Assembly: GCA_015075305.1 (NCBI GenBank)
Contig: JABTUS010000003.1
Location: forward strand, 186,001 to 250,000
Direction of reading: 5' to 3'
Length of the DNA: 64,000 nt
DNA from: Opitutaceae bacterium
Lineage (GTDB): Bacteria > Verrucomicrobiota > Verrucomicrobiia > Opitutales > Opitutaceae
Position numbers and translations under genes: made by a program. The notes beneath the pieces are model-generated. The model did not search any database and was not told where the DNA came from. It saw only the letters and a list, made by a program, of their open reading frames with translations. Shown here piece after piece: positions 8,379-17,075 of the stretch. Position 1 is the first letter of the stretch, and every line of letters starts with the position of its first letter.

Positions 8379-8969
8379 ATGGCCTCCACTTTCCGAAAAC
8401 TCATCGCCTTCGACCGGCCGCTTTCCTCGGCGACCATTCCCGGGCTGTCGGGACGGCAGTTCAGCGAGAGCGAGGTCGCCGCTGCGCGTGTCGCCGGCTT
8501 CCAGGAGGGGGCGGATTCGGCGCGCGCCTTCGCGAGCCAGCAACTGGTTGATTTTCGAGCGGAGGTTCAGGCGCTTCAGGACGGGGTTTTCAGCAGGCTC
8601 GCCGATGTCGATGCCGCAGTTGTCCGGCAGGTGCACGCCCTGCTGCCGAATCTGGTCATGGATATTGTCCAGCGACTGCTTGCCGGATTCGAGCCGCCAG
8701 CGGAGGCGGTGGACCGGATATGCTCCGAGACGCTCAGCCAGCTCTACCCGGAGACCGAGAATCTCGAACTCATGGTCAGCCCGCAGGATGCCGCGGTGCT
8801 GGAAAAAATTTCCCCTGCATGGACAAGCCGCTATCCGGGGCTGCGGATAACCGCGGCTCCGTCGCTGTCCCCCGGAGACTGCCAGGTTCGCAGCCGGTTC
8901 GGCATCACCGATGCGCGGTTGAGCTCAAAACTGGACACCCTGGGGAGGGAGTTCCTCGCCGCCGGTTGA
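8379..8969 (+). CDS. fliH: Flagellar export regulator FliH
   Basis: 196 residues. Position between fliG and fliI is diagnostic. The N-terminal part is variable, a central helical stretch (about 40-90) is likely coiled coil, and the C-terminal FliH/V-ATPase E-subunit-like part includes LLPNLVMDIVQRLL and LELMVSPQDAAVLEK, ending with GDCQVRSRFGITDARLSSKLDTL. The family regulates the FliI ATPase and docks it at the export gate. A GAAGGAA sequence lies 15-21 bases before the ATG, rather far for a Shine-Dalgarno. Confidence 0.88.
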   Translation: MASTFRKLIAFDRPLSSATIPGLSGRQFSESEVAAARVAGFQEGADSARAFASQQLVDFRAEVQALQDGVFSRLADVDAAVVRQVHALLPNLVMDIVQRLLAGFEPPAEAVDRICSETLSQLYPETENLELMVSPQDAAVLEKISPAWTSRYPGLRITAAPSLSPGDCQVRSRFGITDARLSSKLDTLGREFLAAG

Positions 8970-8970
8970 A

Positions 8971-10302
8971 ATGAGAGCCATGCCCGCCGACATCACACCG
9001 ATCTTCGAGGATCTACGCGTGCAGCTCCGCACGATGCCGGCGGTGCGCCGTCTCGGCAGGGTCACAAGTGTCACCGGCCTGATCGTCGAGAGCGAAGGAC
9101 CGAACGTGGGGCTGGGCGAACTGTGCAAGCTGCGGTCCGACCGCGGTGAGTTTGATTTTCTGGCGGAGGTCGTCGGATTCCGCGGCCAGCATGTGCTGTT
9201 GATGCCGCTGGGTGAAATGACCGGCCTGCACGCGGGCGCCGAGGTGATGGCTTTTGATCTTCCTCCGCTGCCCGCGCGCGGACCGCAGCTGCTCGGCAGG
9301 GTGCTGGATGCGCTGGGCCGCCCGATCGACGGGCTGGGACCGATCCGCACGCAGCGGGGGGACGTCACCTCGTCGAAGCCCCCGCATCCGCTGAGACGCC
9401 GGCGCATACACGATGCCTTTGTCACGGGTGTCCGCGCGATCGACGCCTTTGTGCCGCTCGGACGCGGACAGCGCGTGGGGCTCTTCGCCGGATCCGGCGT
9501 GGGCAAGTCGACGCTGCTTTCCATGATCGCGAGAGGCGCCGACGCCGATGTCGTGGTTGTCGGCCTGATCGGTGAGCGCGGCCGCGAGCTCAGGGAGTTC
9601 ATCGAGAAGGACCTGGGTGACGACGGACTCGCCCGCTCCGTGATTGTCTGCTCAACCAGTGACACGCCCGCTCCTCTGCGCATGCGCGCGGCCTACACGG
9701 CCACGGCGATTGCGGAGTCCTATCGCGACGCCGGGGCCAACGTGCTGCTGCTCATGGACAGCGTGACCCGCTTTGCAATGGCCCAGCGCGAGATCGGGCT
9801 GGCGGTCGGTGAACCGCCCGCGACGCGTGGCTACACGCCCAGCGTCTTTGCGCTTCTGCCGCGACTGCTCGAACGCGCGGGAGCGGGGGAGACGGGCACC
9901 ATCACCGCGCTTTACACGGTCCTTGTTGAAGGCGACGACATGAATGAGCCGGTTGCCGATGCGGTTCGAGGCATCCTCGACGGCCACATCGTGCTTTCGC
10001 GATCCCTTGCGCAGGCGAACCACTACCCGGCGATCGACGTGCTTGAGAGTGTGTCCCGCCTCACCAACGACATCTGTTCCGCTGAGGAAATCTCCGCGAG
10101 CGGGCGAGGACGCGAGCATCTCGCCATTTATCGGAAGAACGAGGACCTGATCACAATCGGGGCGTACCAGAAGGGTGCGAATCCCGCGCTGGATCAGGCG
10201 GTCAGCCTGCATGAGCCGCTGCGCGGATTTCTCAGGCAGCCGGTCGACGATCGTTCGGAGCGCGCCGAGACGTTTGCCAGCTTGAAACGCATTGTCGGCT
10301 GA
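8971..10302 (+). CDS. fliI: Flagellum-specific export ATPase FliI
   Basis: 443 residues. It is an F1-beta-like ATPase that energises type III export of axial proteins. Walker A is GLFAGSGVGKSTLL (about 170-183), Walker B is NVLLLMDSVTRFA (about 258-270), and PVADAVRGILDGHIVLSR is the conserved catalytic/arginine-finger region. The first ATG (8971) follows the fliH stop by one base; an alternative ATG lies at 8980 (MPADITPIF). Confidence 0.97.
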   Translation: MRAMPADITPIFEDLRVQLRTMPAVRRLGRVTSVTGLIVESEGPNVGLGELCKLRSDRGEFDFLAEVVGFRGQHVLLMPLGEMTGLHAGAEVMAFDLPPLPARGPQLLGRVLDALGRPIDGLGPIRTQRGDVTSSKPPHPLRRRRIHDAFVTGVRAIDAFVPLGRGQRVGLFAGSGVGKSTLLSMIARGADADVVVVGLIGERGRELREFIEKDLGDDGLARSVIVCSTSDTPAPLRMRAAYTATAIAESYRDAGANVLLLMDSVTRFAMAQREIGLAVGEPPATRGYTPSVFALLPRLLERAGAGETGTITALYTVLVEGDDMNEPVADAVRGILDGHIVLSRSLAQANHYPAIDVLESVSRLTNDICSAEEISASGRGREHLAIYRKNEDLITIGAYQKGANPALDQAVSLHEPLRGFLRQPVDDRSERAETFASLKRIVG

Positions 10303-10314
10303 CAACTGCACGCC

Positions 10315-10791
10315 ATGAGACGCTTCAAGTTTCCACTCAAGTCTGTGATCGTTGTCCGCGAGGCCCGTGAAGCCCGGGCGCGGGATGCATTTCTTGCGGC
10401 GGTGCACGCGGCGATCGCCGCCGAGCGCGAGCTCGAGTGCCTGGTCGCCGAACGCGCGTCGATCGAAAGGGTCCTCATTGCTGAACGCCAGTCGTCCTTT
10501 CGGGCCGCTGAACAGGCCGGCTTTCTCCAATCGCTTCATCGTGTGGAATCCCGGGAGGCCCTGGCGCGCGACGCGGTACGCAAGGCGCAGGAATTCCGCG
10601 AATGGCAGAGGCAGGCGTGGCTGGAGGCCAGGCGGGATGTCCGCCTGATCGAGAAACTGAGGACGACGGCGCTCGAGAAGTTTCGCCGCGACTTTGAACG
10701 CGAGGCCCAGCGCATCCTCGACGACCACACCGGCGCCGCCGTTGCCCGGGAATCAAGCGCATTCGCCACCAACTCCGTGCTCCCGACATGA
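10315..10791 (+). CDS. fliJ: Flagellar export chaperone/ATPase stalk protein FliJ
   Basis: 158 residues, almost entirely charged alpha-helix (coiled-coil hairpin), starting MRRFKFPLKSVIVVREAREA. This FxFxL(x)3L pattern is typical of FliJ. FliJ inserts into the FliI hexamer like the gamma subunit of F1 and contacts FlhA. Assignment rests on position after fliI, length and coiled-coil character. The stop overlaps the next start by 4 bases (ATGA). Confidence 0.88.
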   Translation: MRRFKFPLKSVIVVREAREARARDAFLAAVHAAIAAERELECLVAERASIERVLIAERQSSFRAAEQAGFLQSLHRVESREALARDAVRKAQEFREWQRQAWLEARRDVRLIEKLRTTALEKFRRDFEREAQRILDDHTGAAVARESSAFATNSVLPT

Positions 10792-11408
10792 AACTACTGG
10801 CAAATCCCATCGTCGTTGTCCTGCTTGGCCTGCTCCTCGGCGTTGGCACAAGCACAGGCGTGGTCTGGACCACGGCCAGGCCGCTGGTGCGGCAGCTCGC
10901 GAGCTCCCTTGCATCTGAAAGCAAGCCCGCGCGGCCGGAGCCGCCGTGGGATTTCTGGACGATTGAAGTCGAATCCCTGGCCAGGGAGCTGAAGGAGCAG
11001 AAGGCCGCGTTGAAGACACGCGAGGAAGGCTTCGCGGTGCGGGAGACGCGCCTGCAGGCGGAGCAGCGGGAACTGGAGAAGACACGGAAGCAGGTCGAGG
11101 CGCTGCGCGACGAGATCGCATCGAAGATGATCGAGGTCCAGGCGGATGAGGCGAAGAACCTGAAGACTCTGGCGGCCACCTATCGCAATCTTTCCCCCAA
11201 GACCGCAGTCGCGATCCTTCGCGAGATGGACGAAATGACGGTCGTCAAGATCCTGTCCCTGATGAAGACGGATGAGCTGAGCGCGCTCTTTGAAGAGATG
11301 GGCAAGTCGGCCGATCCCGCGCTCATCAAGCGTGCCGCGCAACTCTCTGAACGCATCCGGCTCATCAAGGCGAGCCGCACCACCACCACGGCAAGCAATA
11401 TTCCGTAG
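10788..11408 (+). CDS. MotE/YlxF-like protein with MgtE-N domain in the flagellar operon
   Basis: 206 residues. There is one N-terminal membrane segment (about 5-27), then a long coiled coil (about 60-120, ELKEQKAALKTREEGF), then an MgtE intracellular N-like domain (about 125-195: LATTYRNLSPKTAVAILREMDEM region with TVVKILSLMKTDELSALFEEM). The same architecture occurs in B. subtilis YlxF at the same position between fliJ and fliK, and in the MotE chaperone family. No MotC partner is encoded in the window, so a stator-chaperone role is only an inference. It is translationally coupled to fliJ. Confidence 0.75.
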   Translation: MKLLANPIVVVLLGLLLGVGTSTGVVWTTARPLVRQLASSLASESKPARPEPPWDFWTIEVESLARELKEQKAALKTREEGFAVRETRLQAEQRELEKTRKQVEALRDEIASKMIEVQADEAKNLKTLAATYRNLSPKTAVAILREMDEMTVVKILSLMKTDELSALFEEMGKSADPALIKRAAQLSERIRLIKASRTTTTASNIP

Positions 11409-11477
11409 CGAAAATCTTTTCAGTCAGGCTGGCGCACCAGGGACGGGGCGCATCGTTTCCAAGGATGGAGCAAACTC

Positions 11478-13319
11478 ATGCCAATTACTCCATCCACACT
11501 TTCGATTGAACCCTCGGCGCCGAGCGCGCTCGCATCAACCGCTCCATCGACCGGGCAGCCGGTCGACGGCTGCGAAACGACGGCGGCGGATTTCGCCGAT
11601 GTCTTTGCGGACTCGGTGGACAGTTCGGCTGATGCGCCGGCGGTTCAAGGTGCTTCTGCGGGTTCCGGGCCGCCCGACGGTGAAAAACCCGCCCAACTGC
11701 AAGCTCGTGTGCCGACATTTCCGCATCTTGCCTCCCCGAAGGCATGGACGCTGGTCGAGGCAGCGGTCACAGCCGGCGCCGTGACGGTGGAGATGCTGGA
11801 AGCCGATCCGAATCTGCCTCGTGGGGATGCTGCGCAGGGTGAGCCGGACAAGTCCGAACAATCTGACGAATCTGAGGACCATGATCGGTTCGGCATGCGT
11901 GACCCGGGTGCTGTCTCTGTGGTCGGGAATCCCTGCTTGAGCATGGTTTTGCCGGCAGGCCTCACGAACCCGCTCGCGGCTCAACAGGAGGTGGTCGTCG
12001 ATTCCAAGGATGATGTTCCGGTCACCGGAGTCACCGCAATGCCTTGCGCGCTTGGATTCCGTTCATCTGCCGGAGCGGCGCAATCGCGGATCCCTGCGGA
12101 TCTCCCGGCTGGCCCTTCGCCGGCGATTCAGGCCAATGTCGCGGAGCCGGGACAGATGCATGAGAAGGCGCCGGGCGCGAGCCAGCAGTCCTTGCTCAAT
12201 GCAGAGATGGTCAGCCGTCCGACCAACAGGTCTTCCAGTGTGTCGATCGCCGGATCAGCGATCACTGTTTCGCAAGCCTTGTCAGGTCCTGAAAAACCAC
12301 CCGTGAATGCAGGTTCATCCGGTGATCTGTCGGAATTCTCGGGCAGCATTTCCTCAACTGGCGCGGAAAAAGGGGCTTCATCAATCGATGGATTCATGCG
12401 CCCGCTGGACGTTGGAAGAGCGCTTGGTGCGGAGGATGGAATCGCTGCCAGCGGCGATGCCCCCGGCAGAAATTCACCGGTGCAGATTTCCGACGAAAAG
12501 GCGGCGCCAGTCGGTATCCGATTTCTGACTACGCGGCGGGAAAAAGTTGCCGGTGAAGCCGGTCCACCGGCCGCGCCGCAAAAGGCCGGTGCGGTTTCCA
12601 GTCCTAAGGAAGACAAAATGCCTTCGTTACGCGTTGATGATTCATATGTTGCGCATGGCCGGCGCGACGTTGGCACTGAAGCTGCAACGCCGGTGGCTCC
12701 CATGATTCATGAAGGTCGCCATCCCCGGTTTTCTGCGATGCCTGGCGACGCATTGATATCGGGCCTCGAGAGCGCTTCGAGTTCCGGAAACGCACGCAGC
12801 GCCCCTTTGAATCCTCCTGGCACAGGCGGCAGGGCCGCCGTCGCAGCCGTGGAGACGATCCGGCAGATCACTGACGCAGCCGATGTTCTCTGGGCGACCG
12901 AGCGTTCCGGCGTGAATCTCAGACTGAAGCTCGACGATGTGGGCATCAATGTGAGCGTTGCCTATCGTGATGGAGAGATTCGGGCGACATTCCATGCCGA
13001 CTCCCCCGAGCTGCGCCAGGTGCTGACATCGGCGTGGGAGAAGCACATCGCGTCCATTTCCGATCAGAAGCCCTATCGTTTTGTCGAACCGGTCTTTTCC
13101 GGCTCGCATGCGTCCCCGACCAGCGACGGCGGTTCGTCAGCCAACTCCTGGTCAATGGGAGGAGACTTGTCGCGGCAGTCTTCACAGCAGACCCAGCGCG
13201 AAGACCACGGATCCGTTCGACGCCCCCGCCGCGCGAATTCCACCGTCGCAGTTTCCCACGCGGCTTCCGCAACCACCCGGCTTTCCGACAACGCAGGACG
13301 CCTGCGGGCCTTCGCCTGA
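11478..13319 (+). CDS. fliK: Flagellar hook-length control protein FliK
   Basis: 613 residues. The first about 450 are Ser/Ala/Pro-rich and of low complexity, fitting an exported molecular ruler. The C-terminal Flg_hook domain (about 470-535) is recognisable: VNLRLKLDDVGINVSVAYRDGEIRATFHADSPELRQVL region, the substrate-specificity switch core that acts on FlhB. The position just before flgD and flgE supports the call. Codon use in the long ruler part is less GC3-biased than in its neighbours. Confidence 0.87.
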   Translation: MPITPSTLSIEPSAPSALASTAPSTGQPVDGCETTAADFADVFADSVDSSADAPAVQGASAGSGPPDGEKPAQLQARVPTFPHLASPKAWTLVEAAVTAGAVTVEMLEADPNLPRGDAAQGEPDKSEQSDESEDHDRFGMRDPGAVSVVGNPCLSMVLPAGLTNPLAAQQEVVVDSKDDVPVTGVTAMPCALGFRSSAGAAQSRIPADLPAGPSPAIQANVAEPGQMHEKAPGASQQSLLNAEMVSRPTNRSSSVSIAGSAITVSQALSGPEKPPVNAGSSGDLSEFSGSISSTGAEKGASSIDGFMRPLDVGRALGAEDGIAASGDAPGRNSPVQISDEKAAPVGIRFLTTRREKVAGEAGPPAAPQKAGAVSSPKEDKMPSLRVDDSYVAHGRRDVGTEAATPVAPMIHEGRHPRFSAMPGDALISGLESASSSGNARSAPLNPPGTGGRAAVAAVETIRQITDAADVLWATERSGVNLRLKLDDVGINVSVAYRDGEIRATFHADSPELRQVLTSAWEKHIASISDQKPYRFVEPVFSGSHASPTSDGGSSANSWSMGGDLSRQSSQQTQREDHGSVRRPRRANSTVAVSHAASATTRLSDNAGRLRAFA

Positions 13320-13335
13320 AAACCTGATCACAGCC

Positions 13336-13789
13336 ATGCAGATTCAACCCAACACGACGACCGGCAACTTCGCCGACCAGGTGCTTGCCCGGACTCCGAA
13401 GCAGACGCTGGGGCAGGAGGATTTTCAAGCTCATCACGGTTCAACTGGCGCACCAGGATCCCATGAAGCCGATGGAGGACACCGCCTTCATTGCCCAGAT
13501 GGCCCAGTTCACCAGCCTTGAGCAGACCACGCAGCTCAACCGTGAATTCGCGGCGTTGCGGGCGTCGAGCGAGCTTAGCTCCGCCGGTGGACTGATCGGC
13601 CGCCAGGTCACGGTGCTGGACTCCGACAACCTGCCCGTCACCGGGATAGTTTCGGCAGTCGACCACACGACGAGCACGCCCCGGCTGGTGATCGACGATG
13701 TGCTCTACCCATACGCGAGCGTGCTCCGCGTCGAGGCTGCTCCCGTCGAATCCCAGCCCGCGCCGGACGCCGCGCCCCCCGCACCTTGA
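13336..13789 (+). pseudogene. flgD: Hook-capping protein FlgD, interrupted by a frameshift
   Basis: The ATG at 13336 starts MQIQPNTTTGNFADQVL and runs in frame through LGQEDF, then leaves the FlgD frame at the T-run of GATTTTCAAG (13420-13429). The rest of FlgD continues in the +1 frame to 13789: KLITVQLAHQDPMKPMED, FIAQMAQFTSLEQT, then a short beta domain (LIGRQVTVLDSDNLPVTG). Read through, it would be about 150 residues, a short FlgD as in Bacillus. One extra base (or two missing bases, restoring the usual DFLKL) explains the break. It could be an assembly error, since flanking genes are intact and FlgD is needed to build a hook. Confidence 0.85.
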
Positions 13790-13845
13790 TTTTTGAAAAC
13801 ATAACCAACCTCCCAACGACAACCTCAGTCAAATCTTAGATCATC

Positions 13846-14718
13846 ATGTCACTCATCGGAACACTCACCTCGGGCGTCAGCGCCATGAGAACCTTCACCA
13901 AGGGCCTCGAGGTCATTGGCAACAACATCGCCAACGTCAACACGATCGGCTACAAGAGCACGCGTGCCGTTTATGCGGACAGCTTCAGCGACACCTTGAA
14001 AGGCGCTGCTCCCTCCACGGCAACCACGTCCAATCAGTCCGCCCTGCAGATTGGCACGGGCGTAAAGCTCGCGGCCGTTGTGGCGCGTTACACCCAGGGG
14101 TCGCTCAACACGACGGGTGTCTCCACCGATCTCGGCATTTCGGGCAACGGCTATTTCCGGGTGCAGAATCCGGTCGACAGCCAGGAGTACGTCACGCGCG
14201 CCGGAGCGTTTCGCATCGACGACAGCGGTTATCTGGTGACTTCCCAGGGCTACCGCGTTCTCGGTCTGACCGGCGGTGTGGCCGGGACTCCGCCGGCGAC
14301 GCTGGGACCCATCCGTCTCGCCACGCTGGCGCCGACGGATCCGCAGCGGAAGGAGATCTCCATCGACCGCACGGGAAATCTCATCGAATTCTACGCCGAC
14401 GGCACGTCGGTCACGACGAACCAGGTCCTGCTCCAGAATTTTGCCGATCCATCCTCGCTCGTGCGTGAGGCGGACAACCTCTTCTCCGGCATGCTCACGG
14501 CGGGTCCGATCGGCGGGGCGACCATGACGGCCGCAAACAATACACCGAGTGGAAACGGGCTCGGTAGCATCGAAAGCGGTGCGCTCGAGCTGTCGAACGT
14601 CGATCTCACCGAAGAGTTTTCCAACCTGATCACGACCCAACGGTCCTTTCAGGCGAGCTCCCGTCTCGTGACGGTGTCGGACTCGGTTCTCGAGGACATC
14701 GTCAATCTGAAGCGCTGA
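13846..14718 (+). CDS. flgE: Flagellar hook protein FlgE
   Basis: 290 residues, short for a hook protein (many exceed 400), lacking the large surface D2 insertions. The N-terminus has the rod/hook signature IGNNIANVNTIGYKSTRAVYA (about 23-43), and the C-terminus ends with NVDLTEEFSNLITTQRSFQASSRLVTV, typical of FlgE/FlgG proteins. Position after fliK-flgD identifies it as the hook subunit rather than a distal rod protein; flgG is elsewhere in the window. The leader is A/C-rich with no Shine-Dalgarno. Confidence 0.9.
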   Translation: MSLIGTLTSGVSAMRTFTKGLEVIGNNIANVNTIGYKSTRAVYADSFSDTLKGAAPSTATTSNQSALQIGTGVKLAAVVARYTQGSLNTTGVSTDLGISGNGYFRVQNPVDSQEYVTRAGAFRIDDSGYLVTSQGYRVLGLTGGVAGTPPATLGPIRLATLAPTDPQRKEISIDRTGNLIEFYADGTSVTTNQVLLQNFADPSSLVREADNLFSGMLTAGPIGGATMTAANNTPSGNGLGSIESGALELSNVDLTEEFSNLITTQRSFQASSRLVTVSDSVLEDIVNLKR

Positions 14719-14739
14719 TTTTCCTGAATCCTTCGCCAC

Positions 14740-15339
14740 ATGGCTGCCAAGACAGAAGCTCCTCCTGCGGCAACACCTTCGGGTGAGGCAGACGCACCCG
14801 AAGCTAAAGCGCCGGGCATGCTCTCCAAGCTGGTTCCGATCATCGCTGTTGTTGTGCTGGCCCCCGTGGCATCGTGGGGTGTCGCGAAGTACGTGATCAT
14901 TCCACAGCTCAAGCACGAGCTCTCGTCGCTTTCGGCTGAAGGGTCCGCCCCTGCCGGTCATGGGGAGGCGCCTGCTGCCGCCAAGGCCGAGAAGGAGTCG
15001 GGGGGCCATGGCAAGAAGGCGGCTGCTTCAACCGGGGAGGGCAACAGCTACACCTTTGAGAACGTTGTCGTGAATCTTGCGGGCACGATGGGCACGCGCT
15101 ATCTCAAGGCGACCTTCATGGTTTCCGGCTCCGACGCGGGCCTGCGCTCCCAGTTCGAGTCGAACAAGCCGAAGATGGTGGACGTTGCGTTGAATGTCCT
15201 TTCGGCACTCACGCTCACCGATCTGGAGGAGCCCGGCTCCAAGAACATCATCCGTGAAAAGCTGATGGGTGCCTTCAACCAGGCGCTTGGCAGGAAGGTT
15301 GCCGAACAGATCTATTTCTCGGACTTCGTCGTGCAGTAA
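14740..15339 (+). CDS. fliL: Flagellar basal body-associated protein FliL
   Basis: 199 residues. A short Ala/Pro-rich cytoplasmic N-terminus is followed by one membrane segment (about 29-50: VPIIAVVVLAPVASWGVAKYV) and a periplasmic FliL domain (about 98-199), with NVVVNLAGTMGTRYLKATF and the C-terminal IYFSDFVVQ. FliL encircles the stator and influences torque. The gene lies 21 bp after flgE and 13 bp before fliM. Confidence 0.92.
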   Translation: MAAKTEAPPAATPSGEADAPEAKAPGMLSKLVPIIAVVVLAPVASWGVAKYVIIPQLKHELSSLSAEGSAPAGHGEAPAAAKAEKESGGHGKKAAASTGEGNSYTFENVVVNLAGTMGTRYLKATFMVSGSDAGLRSQFESNKPKMVDVALNVLSALTLTDLEEPGSKNIIREKLMGAFNQALGRKVAEQIYFSDFVVQ

Positions 15340-15352
15340 ATCAGCAATCACC

Positions 15353-16396
15353 ATGGCGGAAGAAAACAGCAACCCCGTGCCGGAGGTCCTGGACCAGGGC
15401 GAGATCGACCGCCTGCTGGCGACGTCGGTCGAGGCGCCGAAACCAGTGGTGTTCCGCTCCGATGGGCGGCGCCTGCAGGGCTCGGAAGTCTCCAAGATTG
15501 AAGTCTACGACTTTCGGAATCCGGTCTTCCTAGCCGAGGCGGAACTGCGGCGTCTGCGCATGCTGCACGAGGAGTTCATCCGCTATCTTTCCGCGCGGCT
15601 GTCGCTCTTTCTCCGCATGGAGCTCGGCCTGAAGATGGCGAAACTCACAACGGTGTCGTACGGCAAGTTCACCGAATCGCTGCCGAGTCCGACGCATATC
15701 TGCCTCTTCAAGACCGACCCTCTGCCCGGAGTCGGCATTCTCGACATTAATCCGCGCCTGGCGCTTTCGATCGTCGACCGGATGCTTGGCGGCAGCGGAA
15801 AGTCCGTGCCGCTGGAGCGCTACCTCACGGAAATCGAAGTCACGCTGCTCGAGGACATCCTTGTCATGATTCTCGAGGAATGGTGCGCGCAGTGGAAGGA
15901 CGTCCGGGAGCTGCATCCCTCACTCATAGGCCATGAAAGCAACGGCCGGTTCCTTCAGACCTCGACCAAGGACGCGGTTGTCCTAACCCTGACAATGGAG
16001 GCGACCTTCGGCGACTGTTCCGAGCAGATTCAGATCGGCATTCCGTACTTCACGATCGACCCGCTGGTGAAGCACCTGCAGGCCTCCAGGGAGAAGGAGG
16101 GCACGCCTGCGGCAAAGGCCCAGAAGGCGGAATGGAAGCCGGTCTATGAGCACATTTCGATTCCGGTGCGTGCGGAATGGGATGCCTTCGAGCTTTCCCT
16201 CCGTGAAATCGCGGAACTCCGGGTCGGGGACATCATCGAGCTTCCCTCCGAGATTGTCGACCGCACGACCGTCACCCTGAACGGTACACCAAAATTTACC
16301 GGCACCGTCGGACTCGATGGTGAGGCGGTTGTCGTGAAACTCAGCCAGAAGATTTCGCAGGAGCATGCTCCCAAGCCCAAGCACCATGGAAGATAA
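15353..16396 (+). CDS. fliM: Flagellar motor switch protein FliM
   Basis: 347 residues from ATG 15353; an upstream in-frame TTG region merely shadows fliL. The N-terminal CheY-P-binding peptide is conserved (VLDQGEIDRLLAT, about 12-24). The CheC-like middle domain includes FTESLPSPTHICLFKTDPLPG and the DRMLGGSGK loop. The C-terminal SpoA domain is about 265-340 and pairs with FliN. It forms the C-ring wall and transmits CheY-P binding to FliG. Confidence 0.96.
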   Translation: MAEENSNPVPEVLDQGEIDRLLATSVEAPKPVVFRSDGRRLQGSEVSKIEVYDFRNPVFLAEAELRRLRMLHEEFIRYLSARLSLFLRMELGLKMAKLTTVSYGKFTESLPSPTHICLFKTDPLPGVGILDINPRLALSIVDRMLGGSGKSVPLERYLTEIEVTLLEDILVMILEEWCAQWKDVRELHPSLIGHESNGRFLQTSTKDAVVLTLTMEATFGDCSEQIQIGIPYFTIDPLVKHLQASREKEGTPAAKAQKAEWKPVYEHISIPVRAEWDAFELSLREIAELRVGDIIELPSEIVDRTTVTLNGTPKFTGTVGLDGEAVVVKLSQKISQEHAPKPKHHGR

Positions 16397-16631
16397 AGCA
16401 CTCGACGTCGTGCTCGACGTCAAAGTCAAGGTCACCGTCCAACTCGGCTCCTGTCATCTGCCGATGCGCGAGGTTCTCGAACTCGCGCCGGGCACTGTCA
16501 TCCAGTTGAATCAGCAGGCCAGCGATCCCGTGGGGCTTTTCGTCAACGACAAGCTCGTCGCCTATGGCGAGGTCGTCGTGGTGGAGGACAGTTTCGGCAT
16601 AAAGATCACCGAGCTTGTCGGCGGGCGATAG
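16386..16631 (+). CDS. fliN: Flagellar motor switch protein FliN
   Basis: 81 residues from ATG 16386, which overlaps the fliM stop by 11 bases. It is essentially a bare SpoA domain: LDVKVKVTVQLGSCHLPMRE, LAPGTVIQLNQQASDPVGLF, NDKLVAYGEVVVVEDSFGI. It lacks the longer N-terminal extension of many FliN proteins and the CheC-like domain of FliY. It forms the base of the C-ring and a docking site for FliH. Confidence 0.95.
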   Translation: MEDKALDVVLDVKVKVTVQLGSCHLPMREVLELAPGTVIQLNQQASDPVGLFVNDKLVAYGEVVVVEDSFGIKITELVGGR

Positions 16632-16739
16632 GGTGTTGCTCAATGCAGCGTTCAATGCAGCGCTGCGATTGGACTCGCGTGGCAGTGGCAAGCACCGGCT
16701 TGTGTCCGCCCGCCCGGCGCGTTTGGATCCAAGCCGAGC

Positions 16740-17063
16740 ATGTTCACTCAAGCGCGCGATGCCATGACGAGCCGGGGGGCGCGGGTTTACCTGAACGGCC
16801 TGTTTGCGCCGTATGGCAGGCTTGTTGAACTCCGGATCGACTCCAGGCAGAGGACCATTGAGGCGTCCTGCCTGCTCCATGGCGAAAGCGCGCCGATCGT
16901 GGTCACTGTCGGCAGCTACGTTGTTGAGACGGACGGCTCGAAACGATTTCTCCGCGTGTGCGACTGCGCATGCACGCGTGCCTGGGCGCAGGCGTTGCTC
17001 AAGAACCTTGTCGAAGGCCGGCGGCTGGAATTGCCCGCCTGGGCCGCAGCCGCGCTAAGTTAG
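16740..17063 (+). CDS. Hypothetical protein between fliN and fliO
   Basis: 107 residues, not recognised. It begins MFTQARDAMTSRGARVYLNG and has an alternating beta-like centre (RLVELRIDSRQRTIEASCLL) plus a Cys pair in VCDCACTRAW. No signal peptide or membrane segment. The high-GC codon use resembles flagellar neighbours, and its position downstream of fliN suggests it is transcribed with the operon, but 108 bp separate it from fliN and no family was recognised. It might be a lineage-specific flagellar accessory gene or a spurious reading frame. Confidence 0.5.
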   Translation: MFTQARDAMTSRGARVYLNGLFAPYGRLVELRIDSRQRTIEASCLLHGESAPIVVTVGSYVVETDGSKRFLRVCDCACTRAWAQALLKNLVEGRRLELPAWAAAALS

Positions 17064-17075
17064 AATATCCGTCTC

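Noticed and set aside
13415-13430. Programmed +1 frameshifting in flgD
   Set aside because: No slow codon, stop codon or upstream SD-like stimulator is present at the shift point; a sequencing error or a true mutation is simpler.
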